A DNA stretch of 64,000 bases, taken from assembly GCA_046047235.1 (NCBI GenBank), contig JBJOII010000005.1, positions 9,549 to 73,548 of the forward strand, read 5' to 3'. The stretch's first letter is position 1. Each line of letters opens with the position of its first letter. The notes beneath the pieces are model-generated. The model made no database searches and was not told where the DNA came from. It saw only the letters and a program-made list of their open reading frames with translations. A program made the translations under genes and the position numbers. Positions 43,127 through 52,040 of this stretch are shown here, piece after piece. Source of the stretch: JBMTVN01 sp046047235 (GTDB lineage Bacteria; Verrucomicrobiota; Verrucomicrobiia; Limisphaerales; JAHDYP01).

Positions 43127-44958
43127 GCGGTCCTCCTGTGATAGAACCACCACTCGAACATCAACACACCCAAGGCGATCGCAGCGAACCACCGCCAAAC
43201 CTCCACACTTGCCGGCCGAATCGTGCTGGCCTCCACCTCTCCAAAACGGCCCATATCCAGCGCAGCATGAGGCGCCGAGGCTGTCTCGGCGGGGTCGAGC
43301 AGATTAACCGCGAACTTCACCTCGTTGGTTCCAAAGCGCAGTTCATAAAGCCCCGCCTTACTGGTAGCCCCCACCACCACCTCCGGCAGACCGCGATCCA
43401 ACTCCAGCTGAACCTTGTCACCGCCCGGCAACTGGAGCTCGGCGCGAGCTGCCACCTCGTCAACCGCCAGACGAAACGGAGACCCCACCTTAACCTGCAA
43501 TTGCCCGGCACGAACAACACCCGGGTTCAGCCAATCCAGAGCATTGGCGATGAAAATCGGAAACGAAACACGCAGCGGCCAGGTGCTCTCCAGCACGTCG
43601 AACCCCAGCCACACCACCCGCTGCCTCCCCACCTCGCCAGCAACAATCAAGGGGGTCTGCGCCGAATCCACTACCCTGTCCCCCCAGTCCGCCCCGCTGA
43701 TCACACGGGACCGCGAAACCAATACATTGTCCAAACCCACAAATCGCATCAGGGGATGGGAGGTCTTCCAATCGACAATCGCGGGCGATTCCACCTCGCC
43801 CAGCATGGTGAACCAGTTGGTGTTGAATGACTGCACGGCCAGAACATTCAGCTCCGGCCACACCGCTGGCTCAACCCCATCCAACACCAGCAAATCAGCA
43901 TCAGGCTTCGGGTCCAGCAGACTGCCCGCAACGGTGAGCTCCACCAGCGGCGAAGTCCGCAACGCACGCTCCAAAAACCGGTTGCCCCGGCTCAGCATCA
44001 GCACCTTCAACGGCTTGGGCAGCTCGCTAACCAGCCATGCCCGGTCATCCGCCGCCAGATCGTCGTCACCCGTCAACCTGGCTTCGAACACCCCGTCTAC
44101 CAGCTGCTCCGCCACAAAAATCACCGAGACGGTGTTCGTCGGCCCCACTGATACAGGCTTGGTCTCAACAAAGCGGTCGTTGAACCAAAGCTGAACCTCC
44201 GCCTCCCTCACCTCCTCTCCAGCATTCATCACCGCCACAAAGACCGCCCGCTGCGCTGGATTCTCAGGGTTGGGCCGAAGCTCCATCTGCACCAAACCCG
44301 CGTTGCGACTGGTCTCCCCTACACGATGGTAAACCAATGGCAACCCGCGGTTTTCCAAATCAGCCAGACCCGCCGCCGCACCGTCACTGAAGAGATGCAC
44401 CTCCGCCGCCACATTGTCTCTCGTCAGTGACTCGGCCATCTTGAGAGCCTCGCCAGCATCCGTGGATGAATCCGTGACCACCGCCTCCCGCAAGACCCTC
44501 CGCACAGTCGCCTTCTCACTCGTCGCCGATTGCAGCACCCGCGCACCCGCCCCGGCCGACAACACCACGATCTGGTCGCTGTCCTGCAGGCTATCCACCA
44601 GTTGCAGCGCCTCCTCACGGGCAACCTCAAACCGCGAGGGAACCACATCACGGCTCTGCATGGAGGCCGACACGTCGAGGATCACCACTAGCAACCGCCC
44701 ACCCCTTATCTGGCCGGAGAAATACGGTCGAGACAGCGCAAACACAACCAGCGCCAGTAACAGAAGCTGCAGAATCAGCAGCCAGCTGTGACGCAGCTTC
44801 TGCAAAGGCGAACTGGCCTGGGTCTCGGCCAAAAACCGCTGCCAGAGCACCGTGCTTGATGTCAGCCTTACGGTGCGCTTTCGCTTCAGCAGATAAAACA
44901 ACACGACAACCGGAAGGGTCAGCGCGAGCCAAAAGGCGGCAGGAGCAAGGAAACTCAT
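43123..44958 (-). CDS. BatA-like VWA membrane protein
   Basis: A 611-residue protein with the BatA N-terminal layout: helix (FWLALTLPVVVLFYLL), the QKLRHSWLLILQLLLLALVVFALSRP segment split by a short loop, and a VWA domain with intact MIDAS (VILDVSASM, Asp95). Beta-rich repeats and a GATase-like stretch (ADLLVLDGVEPAVWPELNVL) follow, with a final helix (FAAIALGVLMFEWWFY). The ATG 44958 has GGAG upstream and overlaps the DUF58 stop as ATGA; a TTG two codons earlier is unlikely. Confidence 0.88.
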   Translation of the reverse strand: MSFLAPAAFWLALTLPVVVLFYLLKRKRTVRLTSSTVLWQRFLAETQASSPLQKLRHSWLLILQLLLLALVVFALSRPYFSGQIRGGRLLVVILDVSASMQSRDVVPSRFEVAREEALQLVDSLQDSDQIVVLSAGAGARVLQSATSEKATVRRVLREAVVTDSSTDAGEALKMAESLTRDNVAAEVHLFSDGAAAGLADLENRGLPLVYHRVGETSRNAGLVQMELRPNPENPAQRAVFVAVMNAGEEVREAEVQLWFNDRFVETKPVSVGPTNTVSVIFVAEQLVDGVFEARLTGDDDLAADDRAWLVSELPKPLKVLMLSRGNRFLERALRTSPLVELTVAGSLLDPKPDADLLVLDGVEPAVWPELNVLAVQSFNTNWFTMLGEVESPAIVDWKTSHPLMRFVGLDNVLVSRSRVISGADWGDRVVDSAQTPLIVAGEVGRQRVVWLGFDVLESTWPLRVSFPIFIANALDWLNPGVVRAGQLQVKVGSPFRLAVDEVAARAELQLPGGDKVQLELDRGLPEVVVGATSKAGLYELRFGTNEVKFAVNLLDPAETASAPHAALDMGRFGEVEASTIRPASVEVWRWFAAIALGVLMFEWWFYHRRTA

Positions 44959-45851
44959 CCCCAAATCTCCGCCTCCCTCAGCTGGCGCAGCAACAGTGTC
45001 TCAAGCACCGCATCAGACTGAACCCGAAAGAAATGAATCCCCCGGCCCTGACAAAACTCCCGCAACCTCTGGCAGTAGTTCTCAACCGCCTGACGATAAG
45101 TCTTCAGCCGATACTTGCCATATGTCACCTCCACCTCCGCCCCCGTCTCAGCATCCACCAACCGGAGATCACCATAAGTCGAGGGAGCAACTTCCTCCGG
45201 CGAAAGCACCTGCATCGCACTCACCTGAAAGCCCCGCGCCAGCAGGGCCTTCAACCCCGCCTCGTAACCTTCAGGATCAAGAAAATCACTCAGCACCACC
45301 GCCAATCCAGCATGCCGGCTCTCCATAGCCCCACGCCGCAATGCCTCGTTGAACTCAGCCGCCCCCCCGGGATTCAACTCCCCCAGCTGCCGAAGAAAGG
45401 TCAATGAAGACTTCCTCCCCCGAACAGACCGCAGGGCCTGGCTCCGTACCGCATCCCCCGCAGCTTCCGGAAACAGCCTGACACTCACCCGATCAAACCC
45501 GCACAAAGCCACATAACCGACCGCCGCCGCAACCTGCCGCGCAAGATCGAACTTCCGGGGATCCCCAAAACTCATCGACTCGCTCGCATCCAAAAACACC
45601 GTCACCGGAAGCTCCCGCTCCTCCTCATACAAACGCAGAAACAAGCGATCGAGACGACCATATAGGTTCCAGTCCAAATGTCGGAAATCATCCCCAGGGA
45701 CATAGTTTCGATAGTCAGCAAACTCAACCGACTGACCACGGGACCGACTTCGGCGCTCACCCTTCAGATTGCTTTTGGCACGCCGCGCCGCAAGCAGCTG
45801 GAATTGCTCCAGTTGCCGCAGCACTTGAGTGGACAAAAGTGGGGCGCTCAT
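44955..45851 (-). CDS. DUF58-family protein (MoxR partner)
   Basis: A 298-residue cytoplasmic protein of the DUF58 type, usual neighbour of MoxR. The hallmark segment is RGQSVEFADYRNYVPGDDFR followed by HLDWNLYGRLDRLFLRLYEE, and a VWA-like MIDAS lies at FLDASESM (Asp88). The ATG 45851 is 13 bases after the MoxR stop; a GTG at 45860 is an alternative. With MoxR and the VWA genes it forms the classical MoxR-AAA cassette. Confidence 0.92.
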   Translation of the reverse strand: MSAPLLSTQVLRQLEQFQLLAARRAKSNLKGERRSRSRGQSVEFADYRNYVPGDDFRHLDWNLYGRLDRLFLRLYEEERELPVTVFLDASESMSFGDPRKFDLARQVAAAVGYVALCGFDRVSVRLFPEAAGDAVRSQALRSVRGRKSSLTFLRQLGELNPGGAAEFNEALRRGAMESRHAGLAVVLSDFLDPEGYEAGLKALLARGFQVSAMQVLSPEEVAPSTYGDLRLVDAETGAEVEVTYGKYRLKTYRQAVENYCQRLREFCQGRGIHFFRVQSDAVLETLLLRQLREAEIWG

Positions 45852-45864
45852 CCGCGTCACAACT

Positions 45865-46866
45865 CTAGACGACTACCGTTTCAGCGTTGTGAGGAACATT
45901 GCGAAGGATCTCGCCGATGATGTGATCGGTCGTCACCCCCTCCGCCTCAGCTTCGAAGTTCGCAATCAACCGATGCCGCAACGCAGGCAATGCAACCGCC
46001 TCGATGTCCTCAAAGCTCACATTGAAACGCCCCTGCGTCAGTGCGCGCACCTTGCCGCCCAACAGCAGTGTCTGCGCGCCACGCGGACTGCTGCCAAAAC
46101 GCAGATACTGGTTGGCGACCGGGACAGCAGTTTCCGTCTTCGGATGCGATGCCAACACCAGCCGCACCGCGTAATCCGTCACATGACTCGCCACCGGAAC
46201 CTCCCGGATCAGCTTCATCAGCTCAATCAACCGCTCCCGGTCCAGTGTCCGGGATACCACCACCTTCCGGTTCTCAGTCGTGCGGTTGAGCACCTCCGCC
46301 AGCTCGGCCGCAGTGGGATAACCCACCAACAGCTTGAAAAAGAACCGGTCCAACTGCGCCTCAGGAAGCGGATAGGTCCCCTCCTGATCAATCGGATTCT
46401 GAGTCGCCAATACAAAAAACGGCTCGCCCAGCCGACGCATCTCGCCCCCCGCCGTTACCTGATGCTCCTGCATCGCCTCCAGCAAGGCCGACTGCGTCTT
46501 CGGCGTCGCCCGGTTGATCTCATCCGCCAGCAGCAAATGCGCAAACACCGGCCCCTTCTGGAACTGGAATTCCCGCCTCCCGCCCGCTGACTCCATCACA
46601 ATGTTCGTTCCCAGAATATCCGCCGGCATCAGGTCCGGTGTGAATTGTATCCGGTTGAAGGACAAATCCAGCGCGTCAGCAAGGGTTCGCACCAATAGCG
46701 TCTTCCCCAAGCCCGGAACGCCCTCAAGCAAGATATGCCCGCCGGCAAAAAGCGCGATCAACGTGCTCTCGACAATGGCATCCTGCCCCACGATCACCTT
46801 GCCGATCTCCTCCCGAAGCGCGCCATACGCCGCGCGAAAACTCTCGATGTGTTGTTCCTTTTCCAT
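45865..46866 (-). CDS. MoxR-family AAA+ ATPase
   Basis: A 333-residue MoxR ATPase. Walker A is GVPGLGKT (residues 49-56), Walker B LLLADEINR, sensor ATQNPIDQEGTYPLPEAQLD and arginine finger SSPRGAQTLL; the C-terminal lid ends LRHRLIANFEAE. ATG 46866 starts MEKEQHIESF, the conserved beginning; 21 upstream codons open in frame are rejected. It is close in sequence to the partial MoxR at the left edge, so the genome has at least two. Confidence 0.94.
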   Translation of the reverse strand: MEKEQHIESFRAAYGALREEIGKVIVGQDAIVESTLIALFAGGHILLEGVPGLGKTLLVRTLADALDLSFNRIQFTPDLMPADILGTNIVMESAGGRREFQFQKGPVFAHLLLADEINRATPKTQSALLEAMQEHQVTAGGEMRRLGEPFFVLATQNPIDQEGTYPLPEAQLDRFFFKLLVGYPTAAELAEVLNRTTENRKVVVSRTLDRERLIELMKLIREVPVASHVTDYAVRLVLASHPKTETAVPVANQYLRFGSSPRGAQTLLLGGKVRALTQGRFNVSFEDIEAVALPALRHRLIANFEAEAEGVTTDHIIGEILRNVPHNAETVVV

Positions 46867-46945
46867 TTTGGATCTCGTTTCTACTGGCCGGAGCTTAAAC
46901 GACCGCCCCCAGCAGGCAGCAGCACACACCCCAACCCGTGCGGTT

Positions 46946-48880
46946 CTATTTCAAATCGTCAAAGTAATCCTTCACTGCACCCCGATAGGCCCGCGGAACG
47001 AGATCCTGGTTCAGCGCACTCTGCGCCTCACTCTGCGCAGCCGTCACTCTCTCCTCGTAATCCACCCGGCTCTGCCCGCGAATGCTCACCCCACGCAAGG
47101 TCACACTCGGCATCGGACCACCAGGACTGATCTGCCCCCGCACCTTCGTCGGCGTAAGAGCATCACTCAATTCTCCCGCCCCACGGTCCGTTTGCCCCTT
47201 CGAATCCATCCCGGGACGCTCAATACCTGAGTTGTCCCACAATCCCGTGTCCTGGGGATCCATCCATTGTCCCTCGTCGGCCCAGGTCCCCACACCCGCA
47301 CCTGGCTTGCCCCCAGGCTTGAACCCCGGCTTGCCCAACCCCTTCGCCAACCCCCAACCAGAGCAATTGCCCACACACATCTGCCCGGCCTTCAACCCGG
47401 CCAAGGCAGAAGCCAACCCTTCGCAATCCCCCATCTGCTGCATCAAACGCTTGAGCTCCTCCGCAGCCTTCGCCAGCGACTCAGAAGCCCCAGCCCGGTC
47501 ACCCTGCTTCATGCTCCCCGCAGCCTCCTTCAAAAACTCCCCCAGCTGGCCGTATTCCATCCCCGGCCCCACCGCCTCGGAAACCTCCTTCAACATCTCC
47601 TGCATCTGCTCCGCAGAGAGATCCAACTTTGCCAGCTCTCTCATCATGCGCTGCACGCTCGCATACGCCGCCAACCCCTGCCCCTTGTCCAGCTGCTCCG
47701 CCAAGCTCCCGCCCATCTCGGCCAGCTGCCGCTTCAAGTCCTGCATCGCCTTGGACATCTGCGCCAACTTCTCCAGATCCATGAACGCAGCATCCAGATC
47801 CTGCAGCAACTGCCCCATATCTCCGCTCTGCAACGCTTCCATGGCCTCCTGCAACCCCGCCACATCCAACCCCATGGCTCCCGCCTGACTTGCCAACTCC
47901 GCCATGGCCGACGCCATCTGCTCCTTCATCGCCTCAGCTTCCCCGCTCTCCGCCGTGGCCAGTTCTGACGCCGCCTGCCGAAGCTGCTCCAGCTTGTCCT
48001 GCATCTCCCCCAACTCCTTGGCCTGCCCTGCCGCCTTACCCAATTCCTGCTGCAGGGCCTCCATCTGCTTCTGCAGCCCCTCAGCAGTCTTCCCCTCCCC
48101 TGCCGAAGACACACGCTCGCCCGCAGACAACTTGCGCATGGCCGGCTCCTTCGCCATCTCGCGGAGCTGCTGCTCAATCCGGTCTGTCATGCTCGCCAAA
48201 CGCTGCAGCGCAGCTTCACGGTCCAACTTAACCTTGCCCAGCTGCCGCCCCAGTTCCTGCACGTCCTCCAAAGATTCCCGTGTCGTCTCTAACGCAGGCG
48301 TACGCAATGCCAGTTCACGCTTCACTAACGACTCCAACTGCTGGCCCGCTTCCCGAATAGCCTCCACCTGGCGCTTCGCGTCCAGGTACTCTGCCGAGCG
48401 GTGCTCCGGCACAAAACCCAACCCGGCAGCAAGAACCAACACCACCAGACTCCACTTGGCCAATCCAGGCAGCTTCCAGGGCAGAGCCTGTCGCATATCG
48501 AAGTCGCGCGCACACGAAGCCGCATCCGCTATAACCAACTCCTCCCAACGCCCGGCACTCTTCGCCTCCGCTACCTCCAATGCCGTGCTCAGTCGCTCCT
48601 GATAATGCTGCCGATCATCCACCCACCGCGCCGTAGTTGCCGCCCCCGGCTTCCGCGCCACACCCCAAGCCCACGCCCCAAGGCTCAGAAGCACCCAAAC
48701 CACCGCACCAATACCCAAGGCGATCACCGGAACAGGCCAAACCTTGTAAAGCGACAAAACCAGAAGCCACACCACCGCCCCTACAAAGAACCCCTTCCAA
48801 AACCAACCCCACCCCACTTGAAGCTGAACCCGCCTCGAGACGTCCTTCAGTGTCCCCCGAATGAGTTCCAGATCGCTCAT
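46946..48880 (-). CDS. Large membrane protein with long Met/Gln-rich coiled coil
   Basis: A 644-residue protein at the head of the MoxR operon. Two helices (WFWKGFFVGAVVWLLVLSLY and VIALGIGAVVWVLLSLGAWAW) precede a third (WSLVVLVLAAGLGFVP, near 150). Then about 300 residues of nearly pure helix with Ala, Glu, Gln and Met follow (for example KEQMASAMAELASQAGAMG). The end is a Gly/Lys/Pro-rich low-complexity region (LAKGLGKPGFKPGGKPGAG) and a soluble tail (ALNQDLVPRAYRGAVKDYFDD). Such proteins commonly accompany MoxR-VWA operons in this phylum; the function is unknown. The gap to moxR is 79 bases. Confidence 0.78.
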   Translation of the reverse strand: MSDLELIRGTLKDVSRRVQLQVGWGWFWKGFFVGAVVWLLVLSLYKVWPVPVIALGIGAVVWVLLSLGAWAWGVARKPGAATTARWVDDRQHYQERLSTALEVAEAKSAGRWEELVIADAASCARDFDMRQALPWKLPGLAKWSLVVLVLAAGLGFVPEHRSAEYLDAKRQVEAIREAGQQLESLVKRELALRTPALETTRESLEDVQELGRQLGKVKLDREAALQRLASMTDRIEQQLREMAKEPAMRKLSAGERVSSAGEGKTAEGLQKQMEALQQELGKAAGQAKELGEMQDKLEQLRQAASELATAESGEAEAMKEQMASAMAELASQAGAMGLDVAGLQEAMEALQSGDMGQLLQDLDAAFMDLEKLAQMSKAMQDLKRQLAEMGGSLAEQLDKGQGLAAYASVQRMMRELAKLDLSAEQMQEMLKEVSEAVGPGMEYGQLGEFLKEAAGSMKQGDRAGASESLAKAAEELKRLMQQMGDCEGLASALAGLKAGQMCVGNCSGWGLAKGLGKPGFKPGGKPGAGVGTWADEGQWMDPQDTGLWDNSGIERPGMDSKGQTDRGAGELSDALTPTKVRGQISPGGPMPSVTLRGVSIRGQSRVDYEERVTAAQSEAQSALNQDLVPRAYRGAVKDYFDDLK

Positions 48881-48932
48881 AGCTTAGGTCAGGGCTCCCG
48901 GCATCTACTGCCGCCCATCCCCCGTGTAGCAG

Positions 48933-49178
48933 TCACAGCCGCTCATACTCCCCTTTGCTCACTTTCTTCAGCACGGTAAACCCAGCCTTCTTGGCGTCAG
49001 TGTAGGAAACCGGCTTGGTAATCTTCGGGGTGTTCACCTGCGAGATGATCTTGCGCACAGGCTTGCGGCAAAGCGGACAATCCTTCAACGGCGGCGCATC
49101 CATCGGACGGCGCAGGGTAAACTTGCCTCCGCACATCTTGCAGTCCCCCTCGCAAAGTTCATATTCGTAAAGTGGCAT
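48933..49178 (-). CDS. FmdB-type zinc ribbon protein
   Basis: An 81-residue small protein. It starts MPLYEYELCEGDCKMCGGKF and carries a second CPLCRKPVRKIIS pair, so four cysteines can form one zinc ribbon as in the FmdB regulatory family. The C-terminus is Lys/Thr-rich and basic. The open frame runs to 49217, but the usual FmdB start MPxYEY is at 49178. It lies 52 bases upstream of the operon's first gene on the same strand and could be part of it. Function unknown in the family. Confidence 0.85.
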   Translation of the reverse strand: MPLYEYELCEGDCKMCGGKFTLRRPMDAPPLKDCPLCRKPVRKIISQVNTPKITKPVSYTDAKKAGFTVLKKVSKGEYERL

Positions 49179-49377
49179 ATCGCGTATCCAACGGTTCTGA
49201 CAGGAGCGCCCCAGCACTCGTCACGGCCATAGACTATCCCCTTGAACCGCCCAGGAATCAATCCCCGCCAACAATGACCCTGCACCCCCCCCCCGCGAAA
49301 CACCACCGATAAATCTCCTCCACCATATGCAGTGGTCGTCGACAAGCCCCTCCCAACCTGCTGTAATCCGCCAGCGC

Positions 49378-50697
49378 ATGGTGCCTCCGTCCGCATCTGA
49401 TGAAGTGAGTCGTACCCCTGAGCCTCCTCCGTCCCGTAGGGCAAGGCTCAGGTTTCTGCTTCCGTGCCTCTTCTGGATTGCCCTGTTTACCCTGACGCCA
49501 CACCTGCCCTTCCAAGCCGCAACCGCCCCCGCAAAACCAGTCCGGCACGTGGTGATCGTGGAAAACTCAACCTCAATGCGGGAACAACGCGAACAAACGG
49601 CAGACCTGCTATCGAGGCTCTTCCTGGATGGTTTCCGCGGCCGAGCCCAGCTCGGGGACGTTGTCGAACTTTGGGTCTTGGGCCAGAATATCCAAACCAA
49701 CGCCCTCCCTGCATTCCGATGGCACCCCATCGCCTCCATGGATAACAGCACATCCACTTACCGCTACCTCAGATCACTCAAGGCCTCCAACGCAACGGTC
49801 TCATTTCGCAACACCCTCAGCCTGCTGGACTTAGGGAACCCCAAAATCCCACAACTTCTGGTCTACATCGTCTGCTCGGGCTCGAACCTCGTCGAAGGCA
49901 CCCCCTACGACGATAAAATCAATCCAATCCTCGCCGGCCACCGGGAGAAACTGGCCAAGGACGGTCTACCCTTTGTCGTAGTGCTGGCCGCAGAAAACGG
50001 CAAATGGATCGGCCATGGGGTCACCCCCGGAGATCGCAACCCCTATATCCCACCCTTCCCACCGCCCCCAGCTCCGGCTCCCACCCCAAAACCCGCCGCC
50101 ACCCTCAAGACCAATGCTCCTGCCCCACTCATCGGAGTCCTCCCTCCCGATCCCCCCGCGCAGTCCAAGCCGCTCACGGTCGCCGAGATCCAGGCCGAAA
50201 TGAAACGAGCCGACATGGAACGGGCCCTGACCAACCGCCAACATGCCGCAGTCCAAACCCCTCAAAACCCGCCCGCTGCACCGCAAACTGCTCAAACCAA
50301 CTCCCCGGTCACACCCCCTGCGCAAACCAATACTCCAACCCTCACCACCAACTCTACACACCAGGTCGAAACCACCAACAACCCAACCGCCCTCCCCCCC
50401 CCGGAAACCAATACGCCCCCCGCGGCAATGACTCCCCCGCCTGTTGCCCCCACCCCGGAAACCATTCCCGCCACGCCAGCCGCCAGCCCGCAAACCCCCT
50501 CCCCTAGACCCCAACAGCCTCCAGCCCACCCCTCACCCTCCTCGCCCTGGAAACACCTTGCACTTGGACTACTCTACCTAACCGCCGCCGGAGCACTCGT
50601 CGTCGTTCTGTTCCGACAAAGCAAACGACACAAACACCCCAGCGTCATCACAGAGTCCTTGAACCGCCCCACACCAACCAACCGACGCAACCCCTAA
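49378..50697 (+). CDS. Pro-rich membrane protein with a degenerate VWA-like domain
   Basis: A 439-residue protein that I do not recognise as a named family. After a signal or anchor (FLLPCLFWIALFTLTPHLPF) comes a VWA-like fold beginning HVVIVENSTSMREQ, where the MIDAS Asp-x-Ser-x-Ser is changed to ENSTS. A long linker (residues about 225-395) is made of Pro, Thr and Asn. A final membrane helix (LALGLLYLTAAGALVVVLF) with a basic tail ends it. The start is uncertain (49327 or 49378). It is divergent from the MoxR operon and probably cotranscribed with waaA. Confidence 0.7.
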   Translation: MVPPSASDEVSRTPEPPPSRRARLRFLLPCLFWIALFTLTPHLPFQAATAPAKPVRHVVIVENSTSMREQREQTADLLSRLFLDGFRGRAQLGDVVELWVLGQNIQTNALPAFRWHPIASMDNSTSTYRYLRSLKASNATVSFRNTLSLLDLGNPKIPQLLVYIVCSGSNLVEGTPYDDKINPILAGHREKLAKDGLPFVVVLAAENGKWIGHGVTPGDRNPYIPPFPPPPAPAPTPKPAATLKTNAPAPLIGVLPPDPPAQSKPLTVAEIQAEMKRADMERALTNRQHAAVQTPQNPPAAPQTAQTNSPVTPPAQTNTPTLTTNSTHQVETTNNPTALPPPETNTPPAAMTPPPVAPTPETIPATPAASPQTPSPRPQQPPAHPSPSSPWKHLALGLLYLTAAGALVVVLFRQSKRHKHPSVITESLNRPTPTNRRNP

Positions 50698-50703
50698 CCC
50701 TCC

Positions 50704-52023
50704 ATGCGGAGCCTCTACACCCTCGTTTATTTTATCAGCCTCATTCTGCGCACTCCCTTCGGCCTGCTACAGATCGGACGACAAGGCGAGCGCAGGGATT
50801 CCCTGGGACAACGCCTGGGCCGGTTCAAGGCCAAGACCAAGCAGGCACTCACAAATCGGAATAAGCTCTGGATTCACGCCACCTCCCAGCCCGCCATAGA
50901 TCTGCTCACCAATGTCATCAACGCACTGGAGCCTCGTGCACCATTCCTGAAAATCGTGGTCTCCACCCGAACCAACGCCGGCATGGACCGTCTCCGGCGC
51001 ACCCTCCCCTCCCACATCGAACGCTTCTTCCTCCCCTTCGACCTCCCCAAACCCGCCCTGCGCACACTCAATGTCATCCACCCGGAGGTCATCCTCATGC
51101 TCGAACCGGAGCTTCCGCCCAACCTCATGCGACGCTGCAGACAACGACGTGTCCCCGTTGTCCTCACCAATGGCGCCCCGGAAGTGAAACGCCGCAGGCA
51201 CCGCTGGCTCTGGCCCCTCTACCGCCCCCTCTACGCTGACGTCCACCTCGCTGTCGCCCGTAACGACGCCGAGTCAGCCCAGCTCAGGCGACTCGGCTGC
51301 AAGAAGGAGTCCGTCGAAACCATCGGTGACTGGCCAACCGCCCCGGTAAAACTGCGCGAACGCCGCCCCCTCGATGTTCCCGACCTGCTCCACCGCGTCG
51401 GAGCCCCCGACAAACCCATCATCATCCTCGGCGACCACTTGCATGCAGGCGAAGAGGAGTGCCTGGCCAAGGCTTATCTCACACTGAAAGCCGCCTTCCC
51501 CAAGCTCTTTCTCATCATTATCCCCGATCGCTACCAGCGGGGCAAAGAGGTGGGAAGAGCCCTCAAATCAGCAGGCATCCGCTACGCCTATCGCACCGCC
51601 GTAACCGCAGTCATGAAATCTGAACCAGGCAGCAAGGACTGCCTGATCGTGAATACCAGCGGCGAATCACCCCAGTTCTGCGAACAGGCCAACGTGGTCG
51701 TCCTCGGAAAAACTCTCGTGGCCAAAGGTGGCGAAAATCCCACCGAAGCCGCCACACTTGGCAAACCATTCGTCATCGGCCCCCACGCCCAGGACCACGC
51801 CACCATGGTGACCGAGTTGCTGGAAACAGGCGGCGCAATACAACTGCAGGACCCGGCCGAACTCCCACAGGCCCTGGAATCTCTGCTGCGCGATCCCCAA
51901 AAAAGGGAGTCCATGGGGCACGCGTCAGAACAAGCCTCTGAATCTCACCGCGGCGCAGTCGAACGACTGGTCGATACCCTGCTCAAACTCGTCGAAGAAC
52001 AGGAGCGAGGCGAGTCCAGCTAG
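50704..52023 (+). CDS. WaaA-like (Kdo transferase family) glycosyltransferase, catalytic Glu missing
   Basis: A 439-residue relative of 3-deoxy-D-manno-octulosonate transferase. An N-terminal anchor (LYTLVYFISLILRTPFGLL), the EPELPPNLMRR block (ETELWPN in WaaA) and the KGGENPTEAATLGKPFVIGPH block (GGHNPLEPA in WaaA) are present. The catalytic Glu in the WaaA motif SVGE is absent: here it reads SQPA (residues 61-64, A64 for E). So it may be inactive as Kdo transferase or use another donor. It begins six bases after the previous gene. Confidence 0.78.
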   Translation: MRSLYTLVYFISLILRTPFGLLQIGRQGERRDSLGQRLGRFKAKTKQALTNRNKLWIHATSQPAIDLLTNVINALEPRAPFLKIVVSTRTNAGMDRLRRTLPSHIERFFLPFDLPKPALRTLNVIHPEVILMLEPELPPNLMRRCRQRRVPVVLTNGAPEVKRRRHRWLWPLYRPLYADVHLAVARNDAESAQLRRLGCKKESVETIGDWPTAPVKLRERRPLDVPDLLHRVGAPDKPIIILGDHLHAGEEECLAKAYLTLKAAFPKLFLIIIPDRYQRGKEVGRALKSAGIRYAYRTAVTAVMKSEPGSKDCLIVNTSGESPQFCEQANVVVLGKTLVAKGGENPTEAATLGKPFVIGPHAQDHATMVTELLETGGAIQLQDPAELPQALESLLRDPQKRESMGHASEQASESHRGAVERLVDTLLKLVEEQERGESS

Positions 52024-52040
52024 CCCCGCCTAACCGCACC

